Positions 47,060 to 56,404 of a DNA stretch of 64,000 nucleotides are shown here, in pieces. Source of the DNA: Rhizobium sp. Q54 (GTDB taxonomy: Bacteria > Pseudomonadota > Alphaproteobacteria > Micropepsales > Micropepsaceae); NCBI GenBank assembly GCA_945860165.1, contig CAMAPL010000010.1:1-64000 (forward strand), in the 5' to 3' direction. A model generated the notes under the pieces. The model saw only the letters and a list, made by a program, of their open reading frames with translations, did not search any database and had not been told where the DNA came from. The first letter of the stretch is position 1, and each line of letters begins with the position of its first letter. Both the position numbers and the translations under genes were made by a program.

Positions 47060-49272
47060 TGTCCTTCTCCCTGCGCTCGACGATGCTGGGCGCCTGCGCG
47101 CTGCTGGCGCTGATGCTGCCGTCAGAGGCTCAGATCAAAGCGCCCGCGCCCAAGCCACTTGCAACGCCGGATAAAATTCTGCTGCAGGCCGACGAGATCG
47201 TCTATGACGATGAGCGCAAGATCGTGTCCGCGGTCGGCCATGTCGAGATTTCCGACTCGGGCCGCACCCTGATGGCGGAGCGGGTGGAATATGACCAGGC
47301 CACCGATACGGTGACGGCGCGCGGCAAGGTCAGCATGGCCGATGCCAGGGGCAACGTCGCCTTCGCCGATCATGTCGTTCTGACCGACCATATGCGCGAC
47401 GGCGCGCTGCGGGGCTTTGGCGCGCTGATCGGCAAGACCGGCCGTCTGGCGGCGCGCGGTGCCGAGCGCATCAATGGCAATGTGGTGATCGCCCACCGCG
47501 CTGTCTATTCACCCTGCACCATCTGCGAGAAGACGGGCAGCCGCACGCCGCTATGGCAGGTGAAGGCCGAGCGCGTGGTCTATGACCAGCTCAAGCACAA
47601 GGTGCGCTTCAACAATGCCGTCATGGAAGTGGCGGGCGTGCCGGTGGCATGGCTGCCCGTCTTTTCGGTGCCCGACCCCACCGTGCGCCATGCCAGCGGG
47701 TTGCTGACGCCCGAAGCGGGCAATTCCACCAAGATCGGCTATTTCCTGCGCGCGCCGGTCTATCTGTCACTGGGCCAGACCCAGGACATGACCCTGTCGC
47801 CCATGGTGTCCACCAACGGCGGCCAGTTGATCGAGACGGAATATCGGGCTCGCTGGAACAATGGCGGATTGTGGTTCCAGAGCAGCGGCGCCTACAACCG
47901 CGAAGGCGGATTGTCGGGCACGTCGCGCGACCAGACCTATGGCCATCTGTTCGGTTCGGGGCGTCTCAATTTCAGCGACAACTGGCGCACCGGCTTCGAC
48001 CTGCAGACTACCAGCAACAACGCCTATATGCGCTTCTACGACATCTCGTTTCTCGACCGGCTGGTGAGCGACATTTTCGTGGAAGGCACGCCGGGCCGTT
48101 CGCGCTTCGCGCTCACCAGCTATTATTTCGAGGGCCTGCGCTCGACCGATGTCCAGTCGCAAATTCCCTACATCCTGCCCCGGCTGGAAGCGTCCTTCAT
48201 TCCCAGCCGCAAGGTGGCGGGCGGCTCGTTCCGCTTCGACCTCAACGGCGTCGCCATTGGCCGCCGCACCGGACACAAAAGCCAGCGCCTCACCGCCGAA
48301 AGCGAATGGAAAAGGCCATTCGTGTTCGGCAACGGGCAGCTCTGGACAGTCGTACTCAACGCCCGCGGTGACGGCTATCGCTTCGAGACAGACGCGCTCG
48401 GAACAACACCCGCCAGCGACTACACCATCAAGCGCGGCACCGCCTATGCGGCGCTGGACTGGCGCTGGCCCTTTGCCGCCCAGGGCGGAAGTGGCCGCTC
48501 CTATATCGTCTCCCCCATCGCCCAGGTCATCGCCCAGCCCTATGGCGGCAATCCGGCGGGCCTGCGCATTGAGGATTCCAACGACTTCGAGTTCGACGAC
48601 CACAATGTCTTCAGCTTCAACCAGGTGCCCGGCTATGACCTGATCGAAAGCGGTCCGCGCGCCAATGTCGGCGTGATGGCAGAGGCGCTATTCCCCGGCG
48701 GCAAGTTGCAGACACAGCTGGGACAGACCTATCGCCTGAAACCCGATCCCTTATTCGCGGCACTCTCGGGAAACAGCGGAACCGCATCAGACCTGGTGAG
48801 CAGCTTCTCGGTCAAGTTCCCCAATCTCGACATCACCGACCGCATCTCCATGGACCGGGGCAACGGCACCGTGCTGCGGCATGAAATCTATGTCACCGGC
48901 ACCTATGCCCGTTCCTCGCTCCAGATCAGCTATGTCCAGCTGCCGACCTCGGCCCTCACCCTGGGATTGCCCAGCCGCGAGGAGATCAACGCCCAGTACG
49001 ACCTCAATGTCTGGCGCAACTGGCAGGTTTTTGTGGCCGTGCAGCGCGACCTGCAGTCGGAAAAGTTTCTCAACACCGAATTCGGGCTGGGCTATGAGGA
49101 CGAATGCTTGGCCATCTCGCTGGCCTACCGGCGCAAATACACCCAGGACGTGATTTTGGGCCTGCCGCCCTCAACCTCGGTGATTCTGCGGTTTAACCTC
49201 AAAACCGGAGACACCCCAATCCAGCCTTTCAGCCTGTTTCCCCGGGATGCCTTCGCCCTGACCCATCCTTAA
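47059..49272 (+). CDS. lptD: LPS-assembly protein LptD
   Basis: The outer-membrane beta-barrel that inserts lipopolysaccharide. The 737-residue protein has a signal peptide (about residues 1-25), an LptA-like N-terminal domain (LLQADEIVYDDERKIVSAVG, then HVEISDSGRTLMAERVEYDQ) and the barrel. The cysteines in YSPCTICEKTG near residue 155 fall in the region where LptD forms disulfides. At 737 residues it is close to other alphaproteobacterial LptD proteins. It follows lptG directly. Confidence 0.95.
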   Translation: MSFSLRSTMLGACALLALMLPSEAQIKAPAPKPLATPDKILLQADEIVYDDERKIVSAVGHVEISDSGRTLMAERVEYDQATDTVTARGKVSMADARGNVAFADHVVLTDHMRDGALRGFGALIGKTGRLAARGAERINGNVVIAHRAVYSPCTICEKTGSRTPLWQVKAERVVYDQLKHKVRFNNAVMEVAGVPVAWLPVFSVPDPTVRHASGLLTPEAGNSTKIGYFLRAPVYLSLGQTQDMTLSPMVSTNGGQLIETEYRARWNNGGLWFQSSGAYNREGGLSGTSRDQTYGHLFGSGRLNFSDNWRTGFDLQTTSNNAYMRFYDISFLDRLVSDIFVEGTPGRSRFALTSYYFEGLRSTDVQSQIPYILPRLEASFIPSRKVAGGSFRFDLNGVAIGRRTGHKSQRLTAESEWKRPFVFGNGQLWTVVLNARGDGYRFETDALGTTPASDYTIKRGTAYAALDWRWPFAAQGGSGRSYIVSPIAQVIAQPYGGNPAGLRIEDSNDFEFDDHNVFSFNQVPGYDLIESGPRANVGVMAEALFPGGKLQTQLGQTYRLKPDPLFAALSGNSGTASDLVSSFSVKFPNLDITDRISMDRGNGTVLRHEIYVTGTYARSSLQISYVQLPTSALTLGLPSREEINAQYDLNVWRNWQVFVAVQRDLQSEKFLNTEFGLGYEDECLAISLAYRRKYTQDVILGLPPSTSVILRFNLKTGDTPIQPFSLFPRDAFALTHP

Positions 49273-49384
49273 CGCCGCGCCTTGATTGCAGCGCAAAATT
49301 CTTTATTTTGGCAGCGGGTTAGGGGCGAACGCCGGTTGTCGGCGAGGAATGGTTGTCCCTGCTTTGCGGTCGAAAAAATTGACG

Positions 49385-51082
49385 ATGCGAATTACCAACA
49401 GTCTTTTGCTGGGCGCGACAGCGCTCATCTGGGCCAGCGCGCCGCTGCTGGCCCAGAATACGCGCGCCCCGGCTGTGCCGCCCCTGCCGGCCAAACAGGC
49501 CCAAGCTGCGCCAGCCGCCAAACCGGCACCCCTTCCGGTCCGGGCAGAAAAGCAGGACAGTGCGCCCCCCACGACGGCCGAGATCGCGGCACCAACGACG
49601 GACAATCTGGCCGCGCCCACCGCTGACGATCGTGCACCAGTGGCCGAACTTGCTCCGCCCGCTTTGGCGCCCGTCGCGGCAGCAACGGCGTCCGCCGCCG
49701 CGCCCGTGGCGGCACGGGCGGCTTCCGCCGGGCCGGCAAACGCACCGGTGGCTTCCTCCGCGTCCGTGATACAGGAAGCCAACGCCACCCCGGCGGCGGC
49801 CGAACCGGAAGGCAATCTCGACGATTCCAATTCCATCGTCGCCACGGTGAACGATGAATCGATTTCCGACTATGAGGTGCGCCAGCGCGTGGCGTTGTAT
49901 GTGGCCACCTCCGGCATCAACCAGCAGCTGCCGCCCGAACAGCGCAAGCGCATCCGTGCCCAGATTCTAGAAAGTCTGGAAGCGGAAAAGATTCAGTTGC
50001 AGGAAGCGGTGAAGAAAAAAATCACCGTCAGCCCCACCGAGGTGGACAAGCGCATCAACGCGATGATGGCAGACAACAAATTCACCATCCAGGCGCTGCG
50101 CCAGACCCTGACCGCCGCCGGCGCGAGCGAGGACGCGTTGCGCGCCCAGATCACCGCCTCCATCGCCTGGATGAAAGCGGTGCAGGACCAGTATGGCGAC
50201 CGCGTGAACGTCACGCCCGAAATGTTGGATGCCGAAATGGCGCGTCATGCCGAAGGCGCCAACAAGCCGCATTACCGCGTGATGGAAATCTTCCTGCCGG
50301 TGGACAATCCCGAGCTGGACGGCAAGGTCAAAAAAGACGCCGAGGATGTTCTGGCCCAGCTGCGCCAGGGCGCACCCTTTGGCATGGTGGCTCGCCAGTT
50401 CAGCCAGCATCCCACGGCTGCGACCAATGGCGACATGGGCTGGATCAATGACGGCCAGCTGGCGCCCGAACTGAACAGCACCCTGGCCAAGATGGCAGTG
50501 GGCGCCATGAGCGAGCCTGTCCGCTCCACCGGCGGCTATTACATTCTAGGCTTGCGCGAACGCCAGGAACCGCTGGGCACCAAGATCAACACCAGCCCGA
50601 CCGGCCCCACTGGCCTGGCCGGAACGCTGCCGCTAGCCCGCCTGCTGTTCCCGGTCAATCCACGCGCGCCCAAAGCCGAACTCGACAATGTCATGGCGGT
50701 GGTCGTCCAGCTGCAGCAGCGTTTCAACGGCTGCGCCCCGCTGGAAGAGGTGCACAAGCAGATGAAGGGCACCGTTTACATGAATCTGGGCGATGCCAAG
50801 CTGGCGGAACTCAGCCCGCAGATTCAGAAGGCGATGGAAAATAGCGGGGCGGGCGATGCGGCAGCGCCTTACATGTCGGAGGCGGGCATTGAGCTGATCG
50901 TGCGCTGCGACAAGCGGCCAGAGATCAAGACCGCCTATGTCATGCCGACCCGCCAGGAGGTCGAAGACCAGCTGTTCCAGGGCCAGATTTCCGCCCTGGC
51001 ACGGCGCTATCTGCGTGACCTGAAGCGCGCGTCCAATATCCAGGTGCGCGACGACAGCAAGCCTGATGCCCTCATCCGCTGA
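49385..51082 (+). CDS. surA: SurA-like periplasmic chaperone / peptidyl-prolyl isomerase
   Basis: Escorts outer-membrane proteins such as LptD through the periplasm. I chose the ATG at 49385, which gives a signal peptide (MRITNSLLLGATALIWASAP). Residues about 25-145 are an alanine- and proline-rich linker with little other composition, which is unusual for SurA. The chaperone N-domain follows (NSIVATVNDESISDYEVRQR from about 149), and a parvulin domain near 295-400 (HYRVMEIFLPV, GDMGWINDGQLAPEL). It is the expected gene after lptD; the last 17 nt overlap pdxA. Confidence 0.9.
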   Translation: MRITNSLLLGATALIWASAPLLAQNTRAPAVPPLPAKQAQAAPAAKPAPLPVRAEKQDSAPPTTAEIAAPTTDNLAAPTADDRAPVAELAPPALAPVAAATASAAAPVAARAASAGPANAPVASSASVIQEANATPAAAEPEGNLDDSNSIVATVNDESISDYEVRQRVALYVATSGINQQLPPEQRKRIRAQILESLEAEKIQLQEAVKKKITVSPTEVDKRINAMMADNKFTIQALRQTLTAAGASEDALRAQITASIAWMKAVQDQYGDRVNVTPEMLDAEMARHAEGANKPHYRVMEIFLPVDNPELDGKVKKDAEDVLAQLRQGAPFGMVARQFSQHPTAATNGDMGWINDGQLAPELNSTLAKMAVGAMSEPVRSTGGYYILGLRERQEPLGTKINTSPTGPTGLAGTLPLARLLFPVNPRAPKAELDNVMAVVVQLQQRFNGCAPLEEVHKQMKGTVYMNLGDAKLAELSPQIQKAMENSGAGDAAAPYMSEAGIELIVRCDKRPEIKTAYVMPTRQEVEDQLFQGQISALARRYLRDLKRASNIQVRDDSKPDALIR

Positions 51083-52073
51083 AAGCGGATCAGTGAAAGA
51101 CCGCGCTGAAAGCGAAGTGTTGAAAAAGTCCGCTAAGGGTGAGGCCCCAATCCTCATTACCATGGGCGAACCGGCCGGCATTGGCCCGGAAGTAGCCATG
51201 GCCGCCTTCGATCATTTCGGCGGAAAGATCGGCGCCCACCCCCTGAAGCTGGTGGGCGATACGGCGGTTTTCGCCAGACATAAAGACGCGGTCATTGCCA
51301 CCACAGCGCGCGCGGCGCGTAGCCCGGGCAAGCCGGATGGCGCCAATGCCGCCGCGGTTACACAAGCCATCGAGATCGCCGTCAAAGCCTGCCTGAACGG
51401 CGAAGCGGCGGCTATTGTTACAGCCCCCATCAACAAGGCGGTGCTGAACGGTACCGGCTTTGCCTTTCCCGGCCATACCGAATTTCTCGCCTATCTCACC
51501 GGCGCACGCCGGGCGGTGATGATGCTTGCCAGCAACACGCTGCGAGTGGTGCCCCTGACCATCCACCTGCCGATCGCCGACGTGCCCAAGGCCGTGGACA
51601 AGCTTGCGGTGTTCGAGACCGCCGAGATCATCCTGACGGCGCTGCGCCGCGATTTCGGGATTCTCAACCCGCGCCTGGCGGTGGCCGGGCTCAATCCCCA
51701 TGCCGGCGAAGACGGCGTCCTGGGTGATGAAGACGCGGCGGTGATTGCCCCGGCCATCGCGGCGCTGAAGGCGCGCGGCTTTGCGGTGAGAGGCCCCTTG
51801 TCGGCCGACACGCTGTTCCACGAGGAGGCGCGCAAGACCTATGACGCCGCGCTGTGCATGTATCACGACCAGGCGCTGATCCCGATCAAGACGTTAAGCT
51901 TTTGGGACGGGGTGAATGTCACTCTGGGCCTTCCCATTGTGCGAACATCGCCCGACCATGGCACCGCGTTCGACATCGCGGGCACCGGCAAGGCCGATGC
52001 CCGCAGCATGATCGCGGCGGTGCAGATGGCGGCGGACATTTCTGATTCTCGGGCCGATGTCCGCAATCGATAA
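51066..52073 (+). CDS. pdxA: 4-hydroxythreonine-4-phosphate dehydrogenase
   Basis: Acts in pyridoxal phosphate synthesis, oxidising 4-phosphohydroxy-threonine. The 335-residue protein has a 30-residue polar N-terminal extension before [19 protein letters not shown]. Further family blocks are [18 protein letters not shown] with a metal histidine, [13 protein letters not shown] and [14 protein letters not shown]. It overlaps both surA (17 nt) and rsmA (17 nt). Confidence 0.96.
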   Translation: MPSSAESGSVKDRAESEVLKKSAKGEAPILITMGEPAGIGPEVAMAAFDHFGGKIGAHPLKLVGDTAVFARHKDAVIATTARAARSPGKPDGANAAAVTQAIEIAVKACLNGEAAAIVTAPINKAVLNGTGFAFPGHTEFLAYLTGARRAVMMLASNTLRVVPLTIHLPIADVPKAVDKLAVFETAEIILTALRRDFGILNPRLAVAGLNPHAGEDGVLGDEDAAVIAPAIAALKARGFAVRGPLSADTLFHEEARKTYDAALCMYHDQALIPIKTLSFWDGVNVTLGLPIVRTSPDHGTAFDIAGTGKADARSMIAAVQMAADISDSRADVRNR

Positions 52074-52896
52074 ATTGCCACCACTGCGAGAAGTAATCGC
52101 GGCCCATAATTTAGCGGCGAAAAAATCGCTGGGCCAGAACTTCCTGCTCGACCTGAACCTGACGGCGAAGATCGCGCGGGCGGCAGGCGCACAGGAAGGT
52201 GGCGTGTTTTACGAAGTGGGTCCGGGACCGGGCGGCCTGACGCGGGCGCTGCTTGCGGAAGGCGCCGACAAGGTGATCGCCGTCGAGCGCGACGCGCGCT
52301 GCCTGCCCGCGCTGGAAGAGGTGGCGCAGGCATGGCCCGGCAAGCTCGACGTGATTTCCGCTGATGCGCTGTCCTTGGACGAAATGGCGATCCTGCCGCC
52401 CGGGGCGCGCATCGCCGCCAACCTGCCCTACAATATCGGCACCGCGCTGTTGATCAAATGGCTGACGGTGGAAAGCTGGCCGCCGCTCTGGGCCAGCCTG
52501 ACCCTGATGTTCCAGAAGGAAGTCGCGCAGCGGATTGTGGCGCAGCCCAGCACCGAACATTACGGGCGGCTGTCGGTTCTGGCGCAGTGGCGTTGCACGG
52601 CGAAAATATTGTTCGACGTCAATCCGCAGGCCTTTGTGCCGCCACCCTCGGTGACGTCCTCAATCGTGCGGCTGGAGCCGCGCAGCGAACCGCTGGCGCC
52701 GGCCAGTCTGACAGACTTGGAAAAGGTAACGGCAGCGGCCTTCGGCCAGCGCCGCAAGATGCTGCGCCAAAGTCTCAAACCGCTGGGCGGCGCAGCCCTT
52801 GCGGAAAAAGCCGGCATCGACCCCACGACGCGGCCGGAAGATCTGGCCGTCGCGCAGTTCGCGGCCCTTGCCCGCGCCTTGGCGCGGCAAGCCTAA
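52057..52896 (+). CDS. rsmA: 16S rRNA (adenine-1518/1519-N6) dimethyltransferase
   Basis: Dimethylates two adjacent adenines near the 3' end of 16S rRNA during subunit assembly. The 279-residue methyltransferase has [11 protein letters not shown] (residues about 24-34), the cofactor motif [14 protein letters not shown] near 55 and the catalytic [11 protein letters not shown] near 125. It ends with a helical RNA-binding domain ([13 protein letters not shown]). Last gene of the lptF-rsmA unit. Confidence 0.97.
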   Translation: MSAIDKLPPLREVIAAHNLAAKKSLGQNFLLDLNLTAKIARAAGAQEGGVFYEVGPGPGGLTRALLAEGADKVIAVERDARCLPALEEVAQAWPGKLDVISADALSLDEMAILPPGARIAANLPYNIGTALLIKWLTVESWPPLWASLTLMFQKEVAQRIVAQPSTEHYGRLSVLAQWRCTAKILFDVNPQAFVPPPSVTSSIVRLEPRSEPLAPASLTDLEKVTAAAFGQRRKMLRQSLKPLGGAALAEKAGIDPTTRPEDLAVAQFAALARALARQA

Positions 52897-52917
52897 CAGC
52901 CCCGCGCCCTGAACTGA

Positions 52918-53697
52918 TCAGCCAAAAATGCTGCGTAGGAGATTGGTGGAACGCGCCACGGGATCGGCGCGGATCGCCCGCTCTTCCACCGCCAGATAAT
53001 AGAACAGTCCGTCCAGGGCCTTGCCGACGGTGAAGTTGATCAGATCAAAACCGCCAGCGGCCTGGCCCAGGAATGGTATCCGGTTGGCCCGATCCTGCAC
53101 CGACTGCAGCGCCCGCATGGCGCCGGCGCCGTTCAGTGTTGAACGCACAATGGGGTGGAAGGAGTCGGTCAGCGAACCGGCGCAGGTACGTCGAAAATAC
53201 TGGGTGACCGAATCCTGCGGCCCGGTGAGAATGCCCCGCGCATCGTCAAAGCTCATGCTGGAAGCCGCGTCCACGAAGATATTCAGCGCCTTGGGCGCGG
53301 CCTGTTCCGCGCCGCGGTTCATCCTGAGCACCAGATCATCGAGCATGCCACTGGCCCCCACCGTGCGCAGCGGCTGGGCAATTTCTTCCAGCGGTCCGGG
53401 CAACGGGATGCGAATTTCCGGATCGCGAAAAAAACCATCCGGCTTGCCGACCTGGCCGATCACGTGGCGCGATGCGACTTTCATCGCATCCTTCAGGCCG
53501 ATGCCGATCTGGTTCTAGCTCAGCGCCGCACCTGCGGGAACGCTGCCTGCGACACCATTCACGGCGCTGCTGCCTGCTCCCCGATTCAGGAAATCATTCG
53601 CTTCCTTCGGCAACCGGAATTGCGCCGATGCTTGCAAAGGCGCCAAGGACAGGATTGCGCCCAAAATCATGCGGCGCGAGCTAGAATTTTCGGACAT
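52918..53697 (-). pseudogene. DUF4197 family exported protein with an in-frame TAG
   Basis: The frame from the ATG at 53695-53697 starts MSENSSSRRMILGAILSLAP with a signal peptide and reads 60 codons to TAG at 53515-53517. It stays in frame afterwards (NQIGIGLKDAMKVASRHVIG, then IRIPLPGPLEEIAQPLR and the LDGLFYYLAVEERAIRADP tail), which is the DUF4197 family. The stop replaces the position where the family motif LS-E/D-xxIxxGLKxAL has an acidic residue. A GGGGGG ribosome-like site precedes the start. The function of the family is unknown; an internal ATG at 53482-53484 could give a signal-less product. Confidence 0.8.
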
Positions 53698-53748
53698 GAG
53701 CCCCCCTGAATTCCCCTGTCTACGCAATAGCACAAAAAGGGGCGCGCT

Positions 53749-54378
53749 TTAAACCAGCCTGCCGACAAATTCGGAAATTCCGGTCTGGCGGCTGCGGCGC
53801 AGGCGCTCGGCATTGAGGATCGCCTGGATATCGGCCAGCGCCTTTTCGACATCGGTATTGACGACCACATAGTCGTATTCGGGCCAGTGGCTGATCTCGT
53901 CCGCCGCCTTGGCCATGCGTCCGGCCACGATCTCGTCGCCGTCCTGGGCGCGGTTGCGCAGCCGGCGCTCCAGCTCGCCATGCGAAGGCGGCAGGATGAA
54001 GATGCTGACCAGGTCGTCGCGCTTTTTTTCCTTGAGCTGCTGGGTGCCCTGCCAGTCGATGTCGAACAGCACATCGCGGCCACGGATCAATTCGTCGTTC
54101 ACCAGATGTGATGGGGTGCCGTAGCGGTTTCCGAACACCGTGGCATGTTCGAGAAACTTGCCGTCGGCCAACCAGGCGCCGAATTCGTCCGCGCCGAGAA
54201 AATGATAATCCTTGCCGTGCACTTCGCCGGGCCGCATCGGGCGGGTGGTGGCGGAGACGGACAGCGAGATGCTCTTGTCGTTTTCCAGCAGTCGGCGCGA
54301 CAGGGTGGTCTTGCCCGCCCCCGAAGGCGAGGACAGGACCAGCATCAGGCCGCAGCGGCTGATATTCTCATTCGACAT
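53749..54378 (-). CDS. gmk: Guanylate kinase
   Basis: Phosphorylates GMP to GDP. The P-loop LSSPSGAGKTTLSRRLL lies at residues 15-31, and the GMP-binding features SVSATTRPMRPGE and GKDYHFLGADEF follow. At 209 residues it is normal. It overlaps yicC by 11 nt at its start, extending the fab-mltG-yicC-gmk cluster. Confidence 0.97.
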   Translation of the reverse strand: MSNENISRCGLMLVLSSPSGAGKTTLSRRLLENDKSISLSVSATTRPMRPGEVHGKDYHFLGADEFGAWLADGKFLEHATVFGNRYGTPSHLVNDELIRGRDVLFDIDWQGTQQLKEKKRDDLVSIFILPPSHGELERRLRNRAQDGDEIVAGRMAKAADEISHWPEYDYVVVNTDVEKALADIQAILNAERLRRSRQTGISEFVGRLV

Positions 54379-55255
54379 TTTGGGATTGCTCGCGGAACTG
54401 GTCGATCACCGCCTTAAGGGCGAGGCCGGTGCGGGTCAATGTGATGTCCGAGGATTTTGAGCAAAGGGTGTTGGCCTCGCGGTTGAATTCCTGGGCGAGG
54501 AAATCCAGCTTTCGGCCGACGCCCTTGCCGTCGGCCATCAGGGCACGCGCATCCTGGACATGGGCGGTGAGCCGGTCCAGTTCCTCGCGTACATCGGCCC
54601 GGGTCGCCAGCAGCGCCACTTCCTGCGCCAGCCGTTCGGGCGCCACCGGAGCGCCCTCCAGCAATTCCTGCAGCTGGGCCGACAGCCGCTCCTGCAAGGT
54701 CTCGGGCTGCGCCGCGGCAAGGGTGGCTGCTTCGCGCGTCAGCCGCTCGATTTCGCCGATCTGCGCCCCCAGCAGCGCCGACAGCTTGGCGCCTTCGCTG
54801 CTGCGCGCCTTGACCAGCATGTCAAGCGCGACGGCCAGGCTTTCCAGGATCGCCGCATCACGCAGCCCCCGGTCTTTTTCGTCCAGCACCACGCCCGCGT
54901 CCTGCACGATCACGCCCTTGAGCGCCAGGATGCCGTCTACCCGCGCCGGCGCCATGCCGGTCTCGGCGGCAATCTCGCGCGCGATCTTGACCGCGCTGGC
55001 CAAAGCTACGGCATCGATGGAAAGGCCGCGCATATTCACCTCGGGCTCGACCGTCAGGGATATCTGGAACGAGCCGCGCGCGAAGCGTTCGCACGCCAGC
55101 CGCCGCGCCGGCGGCTCCAGCCCGTCATAGCCGGGCGGCGTGCGCAGCCGCATGTCCAGGCTGCGGCCATTGACGCTCTTGGCTTCCCAGCGCCAGCGAA
55201 GGCCGCCATGGCCGCCCGCGCTTTCGGCAAATCCCGTCATGCTGGCGACTGTCAT
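54368..55255 (-). CDS. YicC family endoribonuclease-like protein
   Basis: A 295-residue protein of the YicC family; a member has been reported as an RNA endonuclease, but its role is not settled. The start MTVASMTGFAES is the family N-terminus (an upstream frame adds 13 unrelated residues), WEAKSVNGRSLDMRLRTP follows, and the C-terminus ends with LDFLAQEFNREANTL and KAVIDQFREQSQNVE. It lies between mltG and gmk, as in many alphaproteobacteria. Confidence 0.9.
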   Translation of the reverse strand: MTVASMTGFAESAGGHGGLRWRWEAKSVNGRSLDMRLRTPPGYDGLEPPARRLACERFARGSFQISLTVEPEVNMRGLSIDAVALASAVKIAREIAAETGMAPARVDGILALKGVIVQDAGVVLDEKDRGLRDAAILESLAVALDMLVKARSSEGAKLSALLGAQIGEIERLTREAATLAAAQPETLQERLSAQLQELLEGAPVAPERLAQEVALLATRADVREELDRLTAHVQDARALMADGKGVGRKLDFLAQEFNREANTLCSKSSDITLTRTGLALKAVIDQFREQSQNVE

Positions 55256-55324
55256 GGACGACTCCTGCGTAAGGGGCGAACTTACCGCGGGCACCGCTTT
55301 GCTGTCACGCGACCAGAGGCACGA

Positions 55325-56404
55325 TCAAGGACGGGCGCGACGCCGGGGCGCGGGTTTGGGCTTGGGCAAGGCGGGCAGCGCGGCGTCCGGCAACGGGACA
55401 TTGCCGGTCGCGTTCAGCGCCTCGCTGGCCTGCACCTCACGCCGCGCCGCGCGCTCGATGTTGCGGAAGGCGACGACATTGCGGGCATGATCGTTCATGC
55501 TGGCGGCAAAGACATGGCCGCCCTTGCCGTTGGCGACAAAGAACAGATCCTCGCTCACCTGCGGATTGAGCACGGCGGCGATGGCGTCCTTGCCGGGATT
55601 GGCGATGGGGCCGGGCGGCAGGCTGGCAATCACATAGGTATTGTAGGGCGTGGCGCCTTCGATCTCGCTCTGGCGGATGCCGCGGCCGAGCGGATAGCCC
55701 TTGGTCAGGCCATAGATGATGGTGGGATCGGATTGCAGCCGCATGTGCACCTTCAGCCGATTGACGAAGACGCTGGCGATGTGGGGACGCTCCTGCGGCA
55801 GCGCGGTTTCCTTTTCCACGATCGAGGCCAGGATCACCGCTGCGCGCATGGTGCTGAACGGCAGGCCCTCGGCGCGGCCGGACCAGCGGGCGGCGAGGAA
55901 GCGTTCCTGGGCGCGGCGCATCTGGTCCAGCAGGCCGGCGCGGCTTTGGCCGCGGGTGAACAGATAGGTTTCCGGCAGCAGGGCGCCTTCCTCCGGCACC
56001 GGCCCGGCATCGCCTTCCAGCGCACTGTGATGCTGGACCATCTTCCAGATCATGTCGCTGGTCAGGCCTTCGGCCGCCGTCAGCTTGTGCTGGATGGAGC
56101 GGCCTTCGACCAGGATCAAAGCGATGGCGCCCATCGAGGCCCTAGCGGGAAGCGCATACTCGCCCGCCTTGATCTTGTCGGCAAGCTTGCGGCTGCGAAG
56201 ACCGAACTCGAACAGCCAGACATTGGAGACCGCGCCCTTGTCTTCCAGCATCTGGGCGACGTCATGGGCGCGGGTGCCCGGCGGGATCAGGACAATGGTT
56301 TCGCTGCCCGAAGGGCCCGGCTGATCCCAAGAAGTCTGTGTCCAGGTGAAAATACACGCCCCGATCACGCCCAGCACGACCAGGAGAACGTAGAAGCGCG
56401 CCAT
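55325..56404 (-). CDS. mltG: Endolytic peptidoglycan transglycosylase MltG
   Basis: Cleaves nascent glycan strands at the inner membrane and ends their growth. The 359-residue protein has one N-terminal membrane helix (FYVLLVVLGVIGACIF), a LysM-like region and the YceG catalytic domain, with the catalytic glutamate in ILASIVEKETALPQERP near residue 215 and IYGLTKGYPLGR nearby. The C-terminus is basic and proline-rich. Its ATG directly follows the TAG of fabF without a gap. Confidence 0.95.
   Translation of the reverse strand: MARFYVLLVVLGVIGACIFTWTQTSWDQPGPSGSETIVLIPPGTRAHDVAQMLEDKGAVSNVWLFEFGLRSRKLADKIKAGEYALPARASMGAIALILVEGRSIQHKLTAAEGLTSDMIWKMVQHHSALEGDAGPVPEEGALLPETYLFTRGQSRAGLLDQMRRAQERFLAARWSGRAEGLPFSTMRAAVILASIVEKETALPQERPHIASVFVNRLKVHMRLQSDPTIIYGLTKGYPLGRGIRQSEIEGATPYNTYVIASLPPGPIANPGKDAIAAVLNPQVSEDLFFVANGKGGHVFAASMNDHARNVVAFRNIERAARREVQASEALNATGNVPLPDAALPALPKPKPAPRRRARP

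Noticed and set aside
6974-53517. TAG as a reassigned sense codon
   Set aside because: Although several genes continue in frame after TAG, the same codon is the clear natural stop of gyrA, uvrA, ssb, pgi, tatC, purN and fabF, and the kinase also needs a frameshift. Pseudogenes or local errors explain the data better.
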